NCBI GenBank assembly: GCA_030655795.1
Contig: JAUSPJ010000085.1
Span: 1 to 5,955, forward strand
Origin: Fidelibacterota bacterium
Lineage (GTDB): Bacteria; Fidelibacterota; UBA2242
Direction: 5' to 3'
Length of the DNA: 5,955 bases
Below the pieces are notes generated by a model. The model had not been told where the DNA came from. It worked only from the letters and a program-made list of their open reading frames with translations, and ran no database searches. The translations under genes and the position numbers were made by a program. This document shows, one piece after another, positions 5,922 to 5,955 of the stretch (position 1 is its first letter; each line of letters begins with the position of its first letter).

Positions 5922-5955
5922 ATTACAGGAAGTTTATCCTATTATCAGGATTGGG

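Overview
The window is bacterial chromosomal DNA in two parts of different character. I cannot assign a species. An FCB-group or similar environmental bacterium is a guess, based only on the style of the palindromic and minisatellite repeats and on the small hypothetical gene.

Positions 1-2477 carry two conserved housekeeping genes on the minus strand: mtnP (S-methyl-5'-thioadenosine phosphorylase, complete, 286 aa), then 80 bases later ileS (isoleucyl-tRNA synthetase, first 512 codons, truncated by the window edge). The synthetase is the most notable object here. Its class I HIGH signature reads GVHH, a swap of the usual HxGH order, and its nearby DCHG motif reads DCQG.

Positions 2478-3047 are an intergenic region between divergent genes. 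It holds several palindromes, including a perfect 13-bp-arm hairpin and a compact 43-base sequence that folds into a three-way junction with no unpaired base at the junction. A 151-aa conserved-looking hypothetical gene (3048-3503) follows on the plus strand.

Positions 3504-4116 are non-genic and repeat-rich: about eight units of a 42-bp tandem repeat, then three GC-rich or long-armed hairpins in a row, the last with two perfect 15-base arms.

Positions 4117-5921 hold a two-gene plus-strand operon that is visibly AT-richer than the rest (sampled 60-base lines run 25-43% GC, against 52-60% in ileS, mtnP and the 151-aa gene). The first gene encodes a secreted TolB/WD40-like beta-propeller protein. 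The second, overlapping it by ATGA, encodes a secreted Amidase_3 N-acetylmuramoyl-L-alanine amidase with all zinc and catalytic residues visible. Both are predicted to be exported, so they probably act on or near the cell wall, but their joint role is unknown. I see no convincing novel multi-gene system; the strongest leads are the altered synthetase signature, the structured repeats, and the propeller-amidase pair.
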